Origin: Collinsella sp. AF23-4AC
GTDB lineage: Bacteria; Actinomycetota; Coriobacteriia; Coriobacteriales; Coriobacteriaceae
Direction of reading: 5' to 3'
NCBI RefSeq assembly: GCF_003462685.1
Contig: NZ_QRVE01000002.1
Span: 136,247 to 200,246, forward strand
DNA length: 64,000 nucleotides
The notes below the pieces were generated by a model. That model had not been told where the DNA came from, did no database searches, and saw only the letters and a list, made by a program, of their open reading frames with translations. This document shows, in pieces, positions 44,817-53,322 of this stretch (the stretch's first letter is position 1; each line of letters opens with the position of its first letter). The translations under genes and the position numbers were made by a program.

Positions 44817-46466
44817 CTAGTGGATGACCATTTCAAACAAATCTTTCGCGATAAAATCAACGCGCTTCTTAACGTCAAAACAACCATTCGCATAGCGTTT
44901 AGCAAAAGCTCTTGTAGTGGCATAACGCGATTCAGCGTATATGGGCAGCTTTTCCTTAAGCGATTTGTCTTTACATTTCGCGTTAAGTCGCTCTTCTAGC
45001 ATGAGCAAGTTCCCAATAATCGAGTTTTCCTGAGCCTGCGAATCCGGAAGAATGTGCTCTATTGTGAATGCCTCAGAAACCCTAACACCAGACTTAAGCT
45101 CCTCGAGCAAGGCAAGGACCAACTTGCAGCGATCCTTCAACTTTGTTTCGCTATACAACGGCCACGAATGAGACCATCCAAGCGAAAGGAGATTAATTCG
45201 AAATGTTTCTTCTGAAGGCAGTTTTTCGTTAAAACTATTTTTCCACTCATCTAACACTTGCTGGGTGCAGTTCAACTCGATTGCGTATGAGTGTTTCACG
45301 ATCGAATCCGATAGGTGGTTCGACTCCATTCCCCCGATTATCTTATAGCAAATATAGAACCGGTAAATAAATCCAATCGCATCATCATACTGCTCGCTCG
45401 TTAGCTGCTCTATTTCGCGAGCGTGCATTAAACTCATAAGAAGCGGCCTGAAGACGCGGACATTGTGTGTTCTTAAGAAACTCAAGATTTCCGCATTTCT
45501 GTCATCGCTGGTTGGCTCGACAATCTCTGCATAATATCCGGCTTTTAGCCTTAAATCATAGAGAAGATCAGCAGCCTTCTTTGGATCCGTAAAATCCCTT
45601 ATTTTCTTATATGCTCCATCCTTGTCGCCTTGTCCTAGGCGATATTTTTGAATTGCGTAGTGACGCAAAAAAGCTTTCATGTTCGAGCCGACTGTTGCTT
45701 CAATTTCCGACCATACCTGTTTTGCATCATCGCGCTTTTCTATAGGATGGATATAGCGCATAATATAGTTCTTCAGAAGCTCATGGTCCTCAAGCTCGAT
45801 ACCTCGCGCATTCAATATTTCGAATATTGTGTACGAATCTTCCTCAGACGATGATTTGATGTTTACATATGCGACAGAAATGACCGCATCCCTGAAGGCC
45901 AGCAACTCCTCATCCTTCATCTTGGCGAAACTTGCACTGAAATATTGGAAGGCTTTAACGATCAGTTCGTCTTTTGATCCGGACGCGCGTTTGCTCTTCG
46001 AGAAAGCCACAGCAGACATGGCAGCCGCATCTTCAGGAGAGATAGCAATTACTCCTTCGACGATCCTCGTTAATGATAAATGATTCTCCGGAGCGACGAT
46101 CGCGTGCTCAACATCCTTAGTATCTATCGCCACTAGATATTTTTTTGTGCCATTAGCGTGGTTAATCATATTCCTTTTCTTGAAAGCGAACATGAGGCTA
46201 GACAGCAAGAGCGTTAGGGTAATAACTCTTTGTTGACCATCAATTATTGTAAAAACCCCGAGGCTGTCTTCTTCTTCTTCCTCCATCAGCACTATCGAAC
46301 CGATGAAATGCGACGTAGCAACTTCCTCTGTCACAAGCTTGATGTCTTCGAATAGATCTTTCCAGTTATGCTCATCCCACACGTAAGCGCGCTGATTGCG
46401 AGGGATTCTATAGATTGAGTCATTAAGCAGCTTTCCAACCGTACTCTGACGTGCTTCAAATGCCAT
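44817..46466 (-). CDS. GmrSD-type restriction protein (DUF262 + DUF1524)
   Basis: A 549-aa protein. The DUF262 (GmrS-like, ParB-fold NTPase) domain has IPRNQRAYVW (21-30), FIGSIVLM and IIDGQQR (74-80). The C-terminal DUF1524 (GmrD-like) HNH nuclease has EAFTIEHILPDSQ followed by IIGNLLMLEERLNAKCKD. GmrSD enzymes are type IV restriction systems that cut DNA with modified cytosines, such as glucosylated hydroxymethylcytosine in T-even phages; the target here is unknown. AAGGG 7 nt before the ATG at 46466 fixes the start. AT-rich relative to flanking remnants. Confidence 0.87.
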   Translation of the reverse strand: MAFEARQSTVGKLLNDSIYRIPRNQRAYVWDEHNWKDLFEDIKLVTEEVATSHFIGSIVLMEEEEEDSLGVFTIIDGQQRVITLTLLLSSLMFAFKKRNMINHANGTKKYLVAIDTKDVEHAIVAPENHLSLTRIVEGVIAISPEDAAAMSAVAFSKSKRASGSKDELIVKAFQYFSASFAKMKDEELLAFRDAVISVAYVNIKSSSEEDSYTIFEILNARGIELEDHELLKNYIMRYIHPIEKRDDAKQVWSEIEATVGSNMKAFLRHYAIQKYRLGQGDKDGAYKKIRDFTDPKKAADLLYDLRLKAGYYAEIVEPTSDDRNAEILSFLRTHNVRVFRPLLMSLMHAREIEQLTSEQYDDAIGFIYRFYICYKIIGGMESNHLSDSIVKHSYAIELNCTQQVLDEWKNSFNEKLPSEETFRINLLSLGWSHSWPLYSETKLKDRCKLVLALLEELKSGVRVSEAFTIEHILPDSQAQENSIIGNLLMLEERLNAKCKDKSLKEKLPIYAESRYATTRAFAKRYANGCFDVKKRVDFIAKDLFEMVIH

Positions 46467-46587
46467 GTTGATCCCTTGCCTTCGCAATAGTTTTGTCGGC
46501 CTTGCCGCCTCTCGGCGTCACCAACGCCTTCGCTACAATAAAAGTCGGCACATCGCCGAGCAGGGCCGCCTTTTCGCTCGCGAACAT
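46456..46587 (-). CDS. Small ORF or gene remnant overlapping the gmrSD start
   Basis: 43 residues (MFASEKAALLGDVPTFIVAK then ALVTPRGGKADKTIAKARDQ) end inside the first codons of gmrSD in another frame. The composition is GC-rich and protein-like. The frame stays open about 11 codons upstream of the ATG until 46620, without a good start. It could be a leader peptide coupling translation to gmrSD, or the tail of a truncated host gene. Confidence 0.35.
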   Translation of the reverse strand: MFASEKAALLGDVPTFIVAKALVTPRGGKADKTIAKARDQHGI

Positions 46588-46624
46588 GCCGACTGCCCCA
46601 ATCAATCTCCGTCGCTGCCATCAT

Positions 46625-47060
46625 CGTCGATTAACCAACATGTCAGCAGCAGGCAATCGTCACGTCCACAGTCCATTCTATATGCCGGCTGAGCATGGGG
46701 CGCATCTTAATCGCCAAGATATCCAGGAAGCCCGAGCTTCCAGGGAAATGCCTTCAGACGCCTTACGTTGGGTAGGCCCCCTACAGAGATCTATTGGCCG
46801 TGCACCGCAAACAACGCGTTAGGCCGTTGCACGCAATCGGCCAGCCACCCAGCATCCCCAATCCGCGTCACAACTCCCTACCCCGCTCCAGCCATCGTCA
46901 TCTCCATACAGTGTCCAAACCCACACCAATAAAACCAACCCACGCAACAAGCAGCCCTCGCTTAGCAACCCAAACACCACCACAAGCCAGCAAGCAATCA
47001 CCAGTCTGCGTTCGCAACATCGCTTGGAACGGCAAATGCTTACCGCGCCCTTGAAACACG
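46625..47060. other. Gene-free stretch with strong C/A strand bias
   Basis: 435 nt without a credible gene. From about 46840 to 47010 the plus strand is strikingly poor in G and rich in C and A (runs such as CCCAAACACCACCACAAGCC). An 81-residue minus-strand frame across it is hydrophobic and Gly/Trp-rich only because of this bias. Confidence 0.5.
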
Positions 47061-47069
47061 CCAAACTCG

Positions 47070-47098
47070 TCTACAACCTGCGGTTTTTCGTTTATACT
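47070..47098 (+). promoter_or_regulatory. Probable original promoter of the choline-binding protein gene
   Basis: TATACT (47093-47098) with a poor -35 (TCTACA) at 17 nt lies just upstream of the left copy of the 44-bp repeat. The right copy forms the 5' UTR of the gene at 48766, so the insertion element has moved the promoter about 1.6 kb away. Confidence 0.45.
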
Positions 47099-47108
47099 GC
47101 AATCGTTG

Positions 47109-47152
47109 AAATGCCGGTACGCTTGCAGAATCGTACCTGTTCCGATTACAGA
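47109..47152 (+). repeat. 44-bp direct repeat, left copy
   Basis: Identical over all 44 nt to 48710-48753. Contains the small palindrome GGTACG...CGTACC. It flanks the IS110-family element on the left. Confidence 0.95.
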
Positions 47153-47276
47153 CGATATGAGCAGGACATAAAAACATTGAGAGCCCCTGCTGCATGAAAG
47201 ACCGCGGATTAGGCCGACAATGGTGAGTGTCTAATTCAGCCGCGGCGGCCACGCCGCATTCATGGAAGGGGCTCCC

Positions 47277-48389
47277 ATGCTCGATACTACCACCTTCGTC
47301 GGCCTCGACGTCCACGCCCGCTCGATAAAGGCAGTCTCCCTCGACGTCATGACCGGGGAGGTGCGCGCCGCGACCTTCGGCTACGACGCCGGCGCCGTCG
47401 CGGAGTGGGTCCGCTCCGTGGACCCCGGGGCCAGGTGCGTGTACGAGTCCGGGGTCACGGGCTTCGACCTGCAGAAGAGGCTCTCCGGCCTGGGGGTCGA
47501 CTGCGTGGTCGGCGCCGTCTCGAAGATGATCAAGCCCAGCGCGGACAGGCGCAGGAAGAACGACCGCAACGACGCCGAGTTCCTCGCCCGCATGCTGTCG
47601 GTCGGCAACGTCGTCGAGGTGTGAGTCCCCGACGACGAGTGCGAGGCCGCCCGCGACCTGACCAGGGCGCTCGAGGACGCGAGGGACGACCTCTCGCGCG
47701 CGAAGCAGCGGCTCTCCAAGTTCCTGCTCAGGCACGGGCTCGCCTTCGACGAGAGGACGCCCACCGGCCGCAGGAAGGGCAACTGGACCCGGGCGCACTG
47801 GTCCTGGATCGAGTCGATTAGGTTCGCGGAGGGGGCCGACGAGGAGGTGCTCGCCTACTACGTCGACGCGGTCAGGCGGGCGGCGGAGGAGAAGGCGAGG
47901 CTCGAGGGGCTCGTCGAGGGCGAGGCCCGCAAGCCCAGGTGGAGGAGGAGGGTCGACTCCCTGCGCTGCCTCAAGGGCGTCGACACCGCTTCCGCCGCCG
48001 ACCTCGTGTTCGAGGCCGGCGAGTTCTCCAGGTTCAGGAACGCCCGCTCGTTCGCCGCGTGGGTCGGCCTGACGCCCTCCGAGCACTCCAGCGGGGAGAG
48101 CGACCGCAGGGGCGCGATCACCAAGACCGGCAACAAGCACCTGAGGAAGACGCTGGTCGAGGCCGCGTGGCACTACCTGACGTGCTCGGGGCGGCCGAAG
48201 GACCTCGCCAAGGGCCAGGCCCCGGACCGGGGCGCCCGGAGGCATGCCGCCAAGGGCGTGCGGAGGCTGGTCGAGAGGCGGGAGGCGCTGCTCGCGCGCG
48301 GGGTCCACGGCAACAAGGCGAACGTGGCCACGGCGCGCGAGCTCGCCTGCTGGGTGTGGGCGGTCGGCCTCATGGCCGAGGAGGCGTAG
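47277..48389 (+). pseudogene. IS110-family DEDD transposase with one in-frame TGA
   Basis: The frame encodes a 370-residue IS110 transposase except for TGA at codon 116 (47622-47624), between GNVVEV and VPDDECEA. The N-terminal RuvC-like DEDD domain shows FVGLDVHARS (Asp), CVYESGVTGFDLQ (Glu) and RNDRNDAEFLARML (Asp pair). The C-terminal Transposase_20 domain has CLKGVDTASAADLV and AAWVGLTPSEHSSGESDRRG, with the conserved Ser region, then ITKTGNKHLRKTLVEAAW. No other lesion is visible, so inactivation is recent, or rare readthrough occurs. AAGGGG precedes the ATG by 7 nt. Confidence 0.88.
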
Positions 48390-48391
48390 GG

Positions 48392-48682
48392 GGGGCGGTC
48401 CCCCGCACATAAGCCAGTCACCCCGGAAGCGGTTCGATCCGAAGCCGTTGAGGCGAACCTCAGGTCCCTTTTCTGCGAGCGCCCAGGGCGCCACACGCGT
48501 GCACAGACTGTCGGTTCGACGTAGAAGCCTCAGCCGTAGCAACGGATTGCCCAGCGAGAGATCGCCACGGGCGGATATTAAACTGCAAAGACGAGCGTCG
48601 GTAAGACACGCCGAGGTCGCCGCGGACGGGTTGATATAGGGAGAGGGCCTGACCCCATATCGTTGGGGCCAGGCCCGATTTT
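48392..48682 (+). ncRNA. Candidate guide (bridge/seek) RNA region of the IS element
   Basis: This 290-nt stretch between transposase stop and right inverted repeat has no ORF with protein character. It ends in a strong hairpin with arms GGGCCTGACCCCA / TGGGGCCAGGCCC (48645-48676) followed by GATTTT. In IS1111-group elements the targeting RNA is encoded in this 3' position. No loop complementarity could be verified by eye, so this is a positional inference. Confidence 0.4.
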
Positions 48683-48709
48683 GCCTCTTGACAATGTCCT
48701 GCTCATATT

Positions 48710-48753
48710 AAATGCCGGTACGCTTGCAGAATCGTACCTGTTCCGATTACAGA
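48710..48753 (+). repeat. 44-bp direct repeat, right copy
   Basis: Identical to 47109-47152. It forms the start of the 5' UTR of the choline-binding protein gene and ends 2 nt before its AAAAGGGG ribosome binding site. Confidence 0.95.
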
Positions 48754-48765
48754 AAAGGGGCCGTC

Positions 48766-51378
48766 ATGCGTAAGCCTGCCTCCTGCGTCCTTTCCATCGC
48801 GCTCTCGCTCGTAATGACGGTTGGTTTTATCCCGTCACCCGCGCTTGCCGAAATCGCCAGTGCGCCAGAACCCGCCGCGCAAAGCGCCGGCAAACCTAAC
48901 GAGAGCCCAGCCGAAACCACGTCGGGCCAAGCCCGGGCAAACGATCAAATCAGCGCCGCCTCCGGCACCAATGTAACGGCCAACGCAACGCAGCCGATCG
49001 ACGCCAGCATGTTCAGTATCGAGGACACCGACATTCGCTACACGGGCAATCCCGTGATGCCCACCGTCACGTCGTCGACCGTGCCGAGCGACCAGTACAC
49101 TGTCGCCTACGAGAACAACGTAGCCATCGGTCAGGCGACCGCCGTTGTGACCGCCGACGACCAGAACTACAGCGGCACCTGCGCGATCCCATTTGAAATC
49201 AAACCGGCGAACGCGGCCGCGAACTACCAGCACAGCACCACCGCGCAAAGCGGCGACATCACGCTCACCGTCCAATGGAACGACCCGAGGCTCGGCCAGG
49301 AGACCACGTTCCATGTGACTGCGACGGGCGGAAGCGGTGCGTACCAATTCCGCATGGACGCACCGACGTATATGGATCCCGACGGTAGCAGCGAAAGCGT
49401 TGCCGACCCCAGCCGTAACCAGTGGCAGCAATACACCGGCGAATGCACATCGCACGACTACCAGTTCGAAATGACCGCTAGCGGCACCTATTACCTGCGC
49501 TTTTACCTGATGGATAAGGCGGCCGGCGTGTACTATCTGCGCTCAAACGTGTTTGCGAGCGCGAACGACGACGCCTATCCGGCGGTCAGCGCCATCGTGA
49601 AGTCCGCAGTCGACAAATGCAGCGCCGATACCGACGGGTCCGACTACGCCCGCGCCCTGTGGCTCCACGACTGGACGCTCGACCAGCTGGAGTACGACCA
49701 CAGCCTCAACTGGTGCTCGGCCGAAAGCGGCCTCACGCGCCACCAGGGTACCTGCGAGAGCTACCAGCGCATCTACTCCAAGCTCCTTGACGCTGCGGGC
49801 ATCGCCAACGGGCGCATCACCGGCAACGGCCACACCTGGAACGCCGTAAAGATCGACGGCAAATGGTGCCAGATGGACCTAACCTGGGACGACACCAGCG
49901 ACAACTGGTACGGAGACCTTGACCAGCGCCATCTGTACTTTGGCCTGACCGACGAGCTCATGGCAATCGCCCACTCCGACCACACGGCTAACTACCAGAA
50001 GGACGGCTACGCATACCGCTCGACCGACCTGTCAAACAATTACTTTGTGCGGAATGGCAAGGCCGATGAATGGGCCGAGAAGTATGCCGACCGCATTCAG
50101 CAGCACTTGAATGCTAGGGAAGAGAGCTTTTCCATTGATGCCGACAACCAGTCGTTTCCGCCCAGCATCTCGGGGATTCAAAATGGGATTGTTGCTTATG
50201 CGATGAATCAGAGGGAATGGAAGACGAACAACGCCAAGGTAAATCTCACCGCGACTTCCGACGTATCCACCCAATCGAGCAGCAAATGGGCCGCATTCTA
50301 CGACTTTGAAGCCAAATACACGTCAACAACACCCAAAGGGTGGCGATTAGAGAATAGCATCTGGTATTACCTTAACGCTGACGGATCGTACGCAACCGGC
50401 TGGCGAACAATCGACGGCTCTCGCTACTACTTTGAAGATAGTGGCGCCATGGCAACCGGCTGGACTGTAATCGGCGGAAAGCGCCACCTCCTCACGTGCT
50501 CGGGCAGTCCGGCCGCGAAGGGCTGGTTACTACTCAACGGCACCTGGTACTACGTAATCGATGACGGCGAGGTTGCAACCGGATGGCGCAAAGTCAATAA
50601 CGCATGGTATCTGTTCGACGACAAGGGCGAGATGGCGACGGGCTGGCGGGAGGTGTCCGGAAAGTTATACTATCTGGCCGATTCAGGAAAGCTGGCATCA
50701 CCCGGCTGGCTCCTTCTAGGCGGAACCTGGTTCTACATCGAGGGCGACGGGTCGGCCGCAACCGGTTGGCAAACAATCGACGGCGCGCGTTATTACTTTG
50801 AAGACGACGGCGCCATGGCAACTGGCTGGAAGGAAATAGACGGGAAGCATCACCTCCTCACGAGCTCAGGCAGGTCTGCCGCCAAGGGTTGGCTGCGGCT
50901 TGACGGCATCTGGTACTACGTAGTCAATGACGGCGAGGTCGCAACAGGTTGGCACAAAGTAAACAACTCCTGGTATCTATTCAATAATAAAGGCGAGATG
51001 TTGACAGGCTGGCAGGAGCTGTCCGGGAAGCGGTACTATCTGACCGATTCAGGAAAACTTGTCGCACCCGGCTGGCTCCTTCTGGACGGAACCTGGTTCT
51101 ACATCGAGGATGACGGCTCGGCCGCAACCGGCTGGCGAGAAGTCAGCGGAGCAAGGTATCTGCTCGGAAACGACGAATCCATGCTAACCGGATGGCAGGA
51201 AGTCTCGGGAAAGCGCTACTACCTCACAGAATCCGGAAGACTAGCCCCATCTGGATGGATGCAACTTAAGGACGACTGGTACTACGTCCAAGCCGACAGA
51301 TCGATCGCAACCGATTGCTGGATAGGCTCCTATTACGTAGATAAAACAGGCAAGTGGATACCAGCCGCTCAAAAATAG
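48766..51378 (+). CDS. Secreted transglutaminase-like protein with choline-binding repeats
   Basis: An 870-aa exported protein. A signal peptide (residues 1-28, cleavage after ALA) is followed by a Ser/Thr/Ala linker and an Ig-like region (~80-155). A transglutaminase-like domain has an apparent triad of C330 (GTCESYQR), H356 (NGHTWNAV) and D371 (MDLTWDD). From ~525 to the end there are 16 GW-type wall-binding repeats of ~20 residues. Repeats 2-7 and 8-13 form a 366-bp tandem duplication. AAGGGG 5 nt before the ATG at 48766 decides the start; upstream codons belong to the 44-bp repeat. Such repeats bind phosphocholine on wall polymers, matching the lic genes next door. Confidence 0.88.
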   Translation: MRKPASCVLSIALSLVMTVGFIPSPALAEIASAPEPAAQSAGKPNESPAETTSGQARANDQISAASGTNVTANATQPIDASMFSIEDTDIRYTGNPVMPTVTSSTVPSDQYTVAYENNVAIGQATAVVTADDQNYSGTCAIPFEIKPANAAANYQHSTTAQSGDITLTVQWNDPRLGQETTFHVTATGGSGAYQFRMDAPTYMDPDGSSESVADPSRNQWQQYTGECTSHDYQFEMTASGTYYLRFYLMDKAAGVYYLRSNVFASANDDAYPAVSAIVKSAVDKCSADTDGSDYARALWLHDWTLDQLEYDHSLNWCSAESGLTRHQGTCESYQRIYSKLLDAAGIANGRITGNGHTWNAVKIDGKWCQMDLTWDDTSDNWYGDLDQRHLYFGLTDELMAIAHSDHTANYQKDGYAYRSTDLSNNYFVRNGKADEWAEKYADRIQQHLNAREESFSIDADNQSFPPSISGIQNGIVAYAMNQREWKTNNAKVNLTATSDVSTQSSSKWAAFYDFEAKYTSTTPKGWRLENSIWYYLNADGSYATGWRTIDGSRYYFEDSGAMATGWTVIGGKRHLLTCSGSPAAKGWLLLNGTWYYVIDDGEVATGWRKVNNAWYLFDDKGEMATGWREVSGKLYYLADSGKLASPGWLLLGGTWFYIEGDGSAATGWQTIDGARYYFEDDGAMATGWKEIDGKHHLLTSSGRSAAKGWLRLDGIWYYVVNDGEVATGWHKVNNSWYLFNNKGEMLTGWQELSGKRYYLTDSGKLVAPGWLLLDGTWFYIEDDGSAATGWREVSGARYLLGNDESMLTGWQEVSGKRYYLTESGRLAPSGWMQLKDDWYYVQADRSIATDCWIGSYYVDKTGKWIPAAQK
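50395..51126 (+). repeat. Two tandem 366-bp blocks of wall-binding repeats
   Basis: Six consecutive repeat units are duplicated: for example TIDGSRYYFEDSGAMATGW near 50404 recurs as TIDGARYYFEDDGAMATGW 366 nt later. The block copies have diverged at many synonymous sites, so the duplication is not very recent. Confidence 0.8.
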
Positions 51379-51436
51379 CTATATAAAGTATCGGCTAGCC
51401 CCATCTGTTCGGAAATTCTTTGCAAATATATGAATT

Positions 51437-51494
51437 CGAACAAAATCAGTTCCATTTGTTCGGTTTTAGTCTATTATCTCAAACAGTCGAACAA
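51437..51494 (+). promoter_or_regulatory. lic promoter with repeated CGAACAA operator-like sites
   Basis: CGAACAAA (51437-51444) and TTTGTTCG (51455-51462) form a perfect inverted repeat. A third CGAACAA lies at 51488-51494, just before the ribosome binding site. TATTAT (51472-51477) is the likely -10. The sites surround it, consistent with control by a DNA-binding protein, possibly the helix-turn-helix domain encoded by the gene itself. Confidence 0.55.
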
Positions 51495-51505
51495 GGGAGT
51501 AATTC

Positions 51506-53281
51506 ATGCAGCTAACCCATAAGCAATTCAACGCACTATATGCCCTGAGCAAGCACCCGGGCATTACGCAGAGGGATCTCGCCGATCAATGCGGTATTGG
51601 CCTTGCAACCGCAAATGCCGCCGTCAAGGACCTCTCGGAAGCCGGACTCATAGAGGGCGCGCGCTTGACGCCCAAGGGCATGACCGCGCTAAAGCCATAC
51701 GCCGTGGACAATGCCGTCATCCTCGCGGCAGGCCTCTCCAGCCGCTTCGCACCCATCTCCTATGAGCGCCCCAAGGGCCTTCTCAAGGTTCGCGGCGAAG
51801 TCCTCATCGAACGCCAGATTGAACAGCTGCACGAGGCGGGAATCCTCGACATCGTCGTGGTCGTCGGCTACAAAAAGGAGTCCTTCTACTATCTCGAGGA
51901 CAAGTACGGCGTGAATATCGTCGTCAATCGCGCCTACGCCGAACGCAACAACAACTCCTCACTCATGCTCGTGCGAGAACTGCTCGAAAACACCTATATC
52001 TGCTCCTCGGATAATTACTTTGAGGAAAACCCCTTCACGGACCATGTCTGGAAGGCCTACTACTCAGCCGAGTACAACCAGGGGCAAACTGCTGAATGGT
52101 GCCTCGAGACGGGCTCCCACGATCGCATTACCAAGGTAAGCGTCGGCGGCTCCGATGCATGGTACATGATCGGCCACGCCTACTTCGACCGCGAGTTCTC
52201 CGCTCGCTTCCGCCAGATCCTGGAAGACGAGTACGACCTCCCCCAGACGCAAGACAAGCTCTGGGAGGATCTCTATGCCGAGCACATCGGCGAGCTTGAC
52301 ATGCGAATTCGCAAGTACGACCCGCCCATCATCCATGAGTTTGACTCACTCGATGAGCTGCGCGATTTCGACCCCCTATTCCTGGAGAATCTCGACTCCG
52401 AGATCTTCGACAACATCGTTGCGGTTCTTGGATGCGACAAGTCCGAAATCAGAAATGTCTACCCGCTCAAGCAGGGACTTACCAACCTCAGCTGCCACTT
52501 TACGACCGATGATGGCGAATGGGTCTACCGCCATCCCGGCGTGGGCACCGAGCTCCTCGTGGACCGCAAGGCAGAGAAAACTGCGCTGGAGACGGCGCGA
52601 AATCTCGGCCTCGACTCCACCTTCGTGTTCGAGAACCCCCGTCGCGGCTGGAAAGTCTCCCGTTTCGTGACGAACTACAGGAACCTCGATGCACACGACG
52701 ATGCCCAGCTTGCACAGGCCATGCAGATGGCGCGTAGGCTCCATGAGAGCGGTGCCCAGGTCGAGCGTGCATTCAGCTTTTACGAGGAAGGTAAAGGCTA
52801 CGAGCGAGCCATCTTAGAACGCGGGCGCATCGATGTGCAGGACTGGCCCGAGATGGAAGCGCAGGCAACGAAGCTCAACGACATGCTTCTCGCAGATGGG
52901 GGTGATCCCGTCCTGTGCCACAACGACTTCTTCGGCCTCAACTTCCTGGTAAGCGAAGATGGCCATGTCGACCTTATTGACTGGGAATACGCCGGCATGA
53001 GCGACTACGCCAACGACTTCGGGACGTTCTGCGTCTGCGAGCAGCTCTCCGAGGACGAGATGCGCAGCGCACTCACCCACTACTTCGGCCGCACGCCCAC
53101 CGACGCGGAATGGCGCCATAACTTGGGCCAGGTCGGCATGGCGGGCTGGTGCTGGTACGCCTGGGCCCTGTTAAAGGAAGCCGAGGGCGACAATGTCGGC
53201 GAGTGGTCCCACATCTACTACCGCTACGGCAAGACCTACCTCAAGAAGGCCCTTGAGCTATACGAGAAGTCCGGTAAGTAA
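51506..53281 (+). CDS. HTH - phosphocholine cytidylyltransferase (LicC) - choline kinase (LicA) fusion
   Basis: A 591-aa three-domain protein. Residues 1-65 are a MarR-like winged helix (GITQRDLADQCGIGLATANA). Residues 68-~290 are an NTP-transferase of LicC type (VILAAGLSSRFAPISYERPK, with the ribonucleotide-binding AAGLSSR). Residues ~310-590 are a LicA-type choline kinase with LTNLSCHF, LCHNDFFGLNFLV and VDLIDWEYAGMSDYANDFG carrying the catalytic Asp/Asn. Together it would make CDP-choline from choline. AAGGGAG sits 6 nt before the ATG. The licB-like permease follows 41 nt later. Confidence 0.9.
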   Translation: MQLTHKQFNALYALSKHPGITQRDLADQCGIGLATANAAVKDLSEAGLIEGARLTPKGMTALKPYAVDNAVILAAGLSSRFAPISYERPKGLLKVRGEVLIERQIEQLHEAGILDIVVVVGYKKESFYYLEDKYGVNIVVNRAYAERNNNSSLMLVRELLENTYICSSDNYFEENPFTDHVWKAYYSAEYNQGQTAEWCLETGSHDRITKVSVGGSDAWYMIGHAYFDREFSARFRQILEDEYDLPQTQDKLWEDLYAEHIGELDMRIRKYDPPIIHEFDSLDELRDFDPLFLENLDSEIFDNIVAVLGCDKSEIRNVYPLKQGLTNLSCHFTTDDGEWVYRHPGVGTELLVDRKAEKTALETARNLGLDSTFVFENPRRGWKVSRFVTNYRNLDAHDDAQLAQAMQMARRLHESGAQVERAFSFYEEGKGYERAILERGRIDVQDWPEMEAQATKLNDMLLADGGDPVLCHNDFFGLNFLVSEDGHVDLIDWEYAGMSDYANDFGTFCVCEQLSEDEMRSALTHYFGRTPTDAEWRHNLGQVGMAGWCWYAWALLKEAEGDNVGEWSHIYYRYGKTYLKKALELYEKSGK

Positions 53282-53322
53282 GTAAACCAGTCACTTTGGC
53301 AAACAAGAAAAGAGAAGAAACT

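Larger units (their letters stand above)
47153..48709 (+). mobile_element. IS110-family (IS1111-like) insertion element
   Basis: About 1.56 kb. The ends are inferred from 15-bp inverted repeats at 47155-47169 and 48694-48708 (ATATGAGCAGGACAT and its complement), lying within 2 nt of the 44-bp direct repeats. The single gene is a DEDD transposase of the IS110 family, interrupted by TGA. The 5' noncoding part is ~125 nt and the 3' part ~320 nt. Inverted repeats near the ends and the long 3' noncoding region are features of the IS1111 subgroup. An outward TTGACA (48688-48693) at the right end could supply a -35 box in a circular intermediate or to the neighbour. Confidence 0.82.

Noticed and set aside
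47622..47624. Selenocysteine or programmed recoding at the transposase TGA
   Set aside because: No selenocysteine insertion element is apparent after the codon, and IS110 transposases have no selenoprotein members. A nonsense mutation is simpler.
47040..48542. 500-codon minus-strand frame across the IS element
   Set aside because: Pro/Arg/Gly-rich antisense of the transposase; the plus strand carries the DEDD and Transposase_20 motifs.
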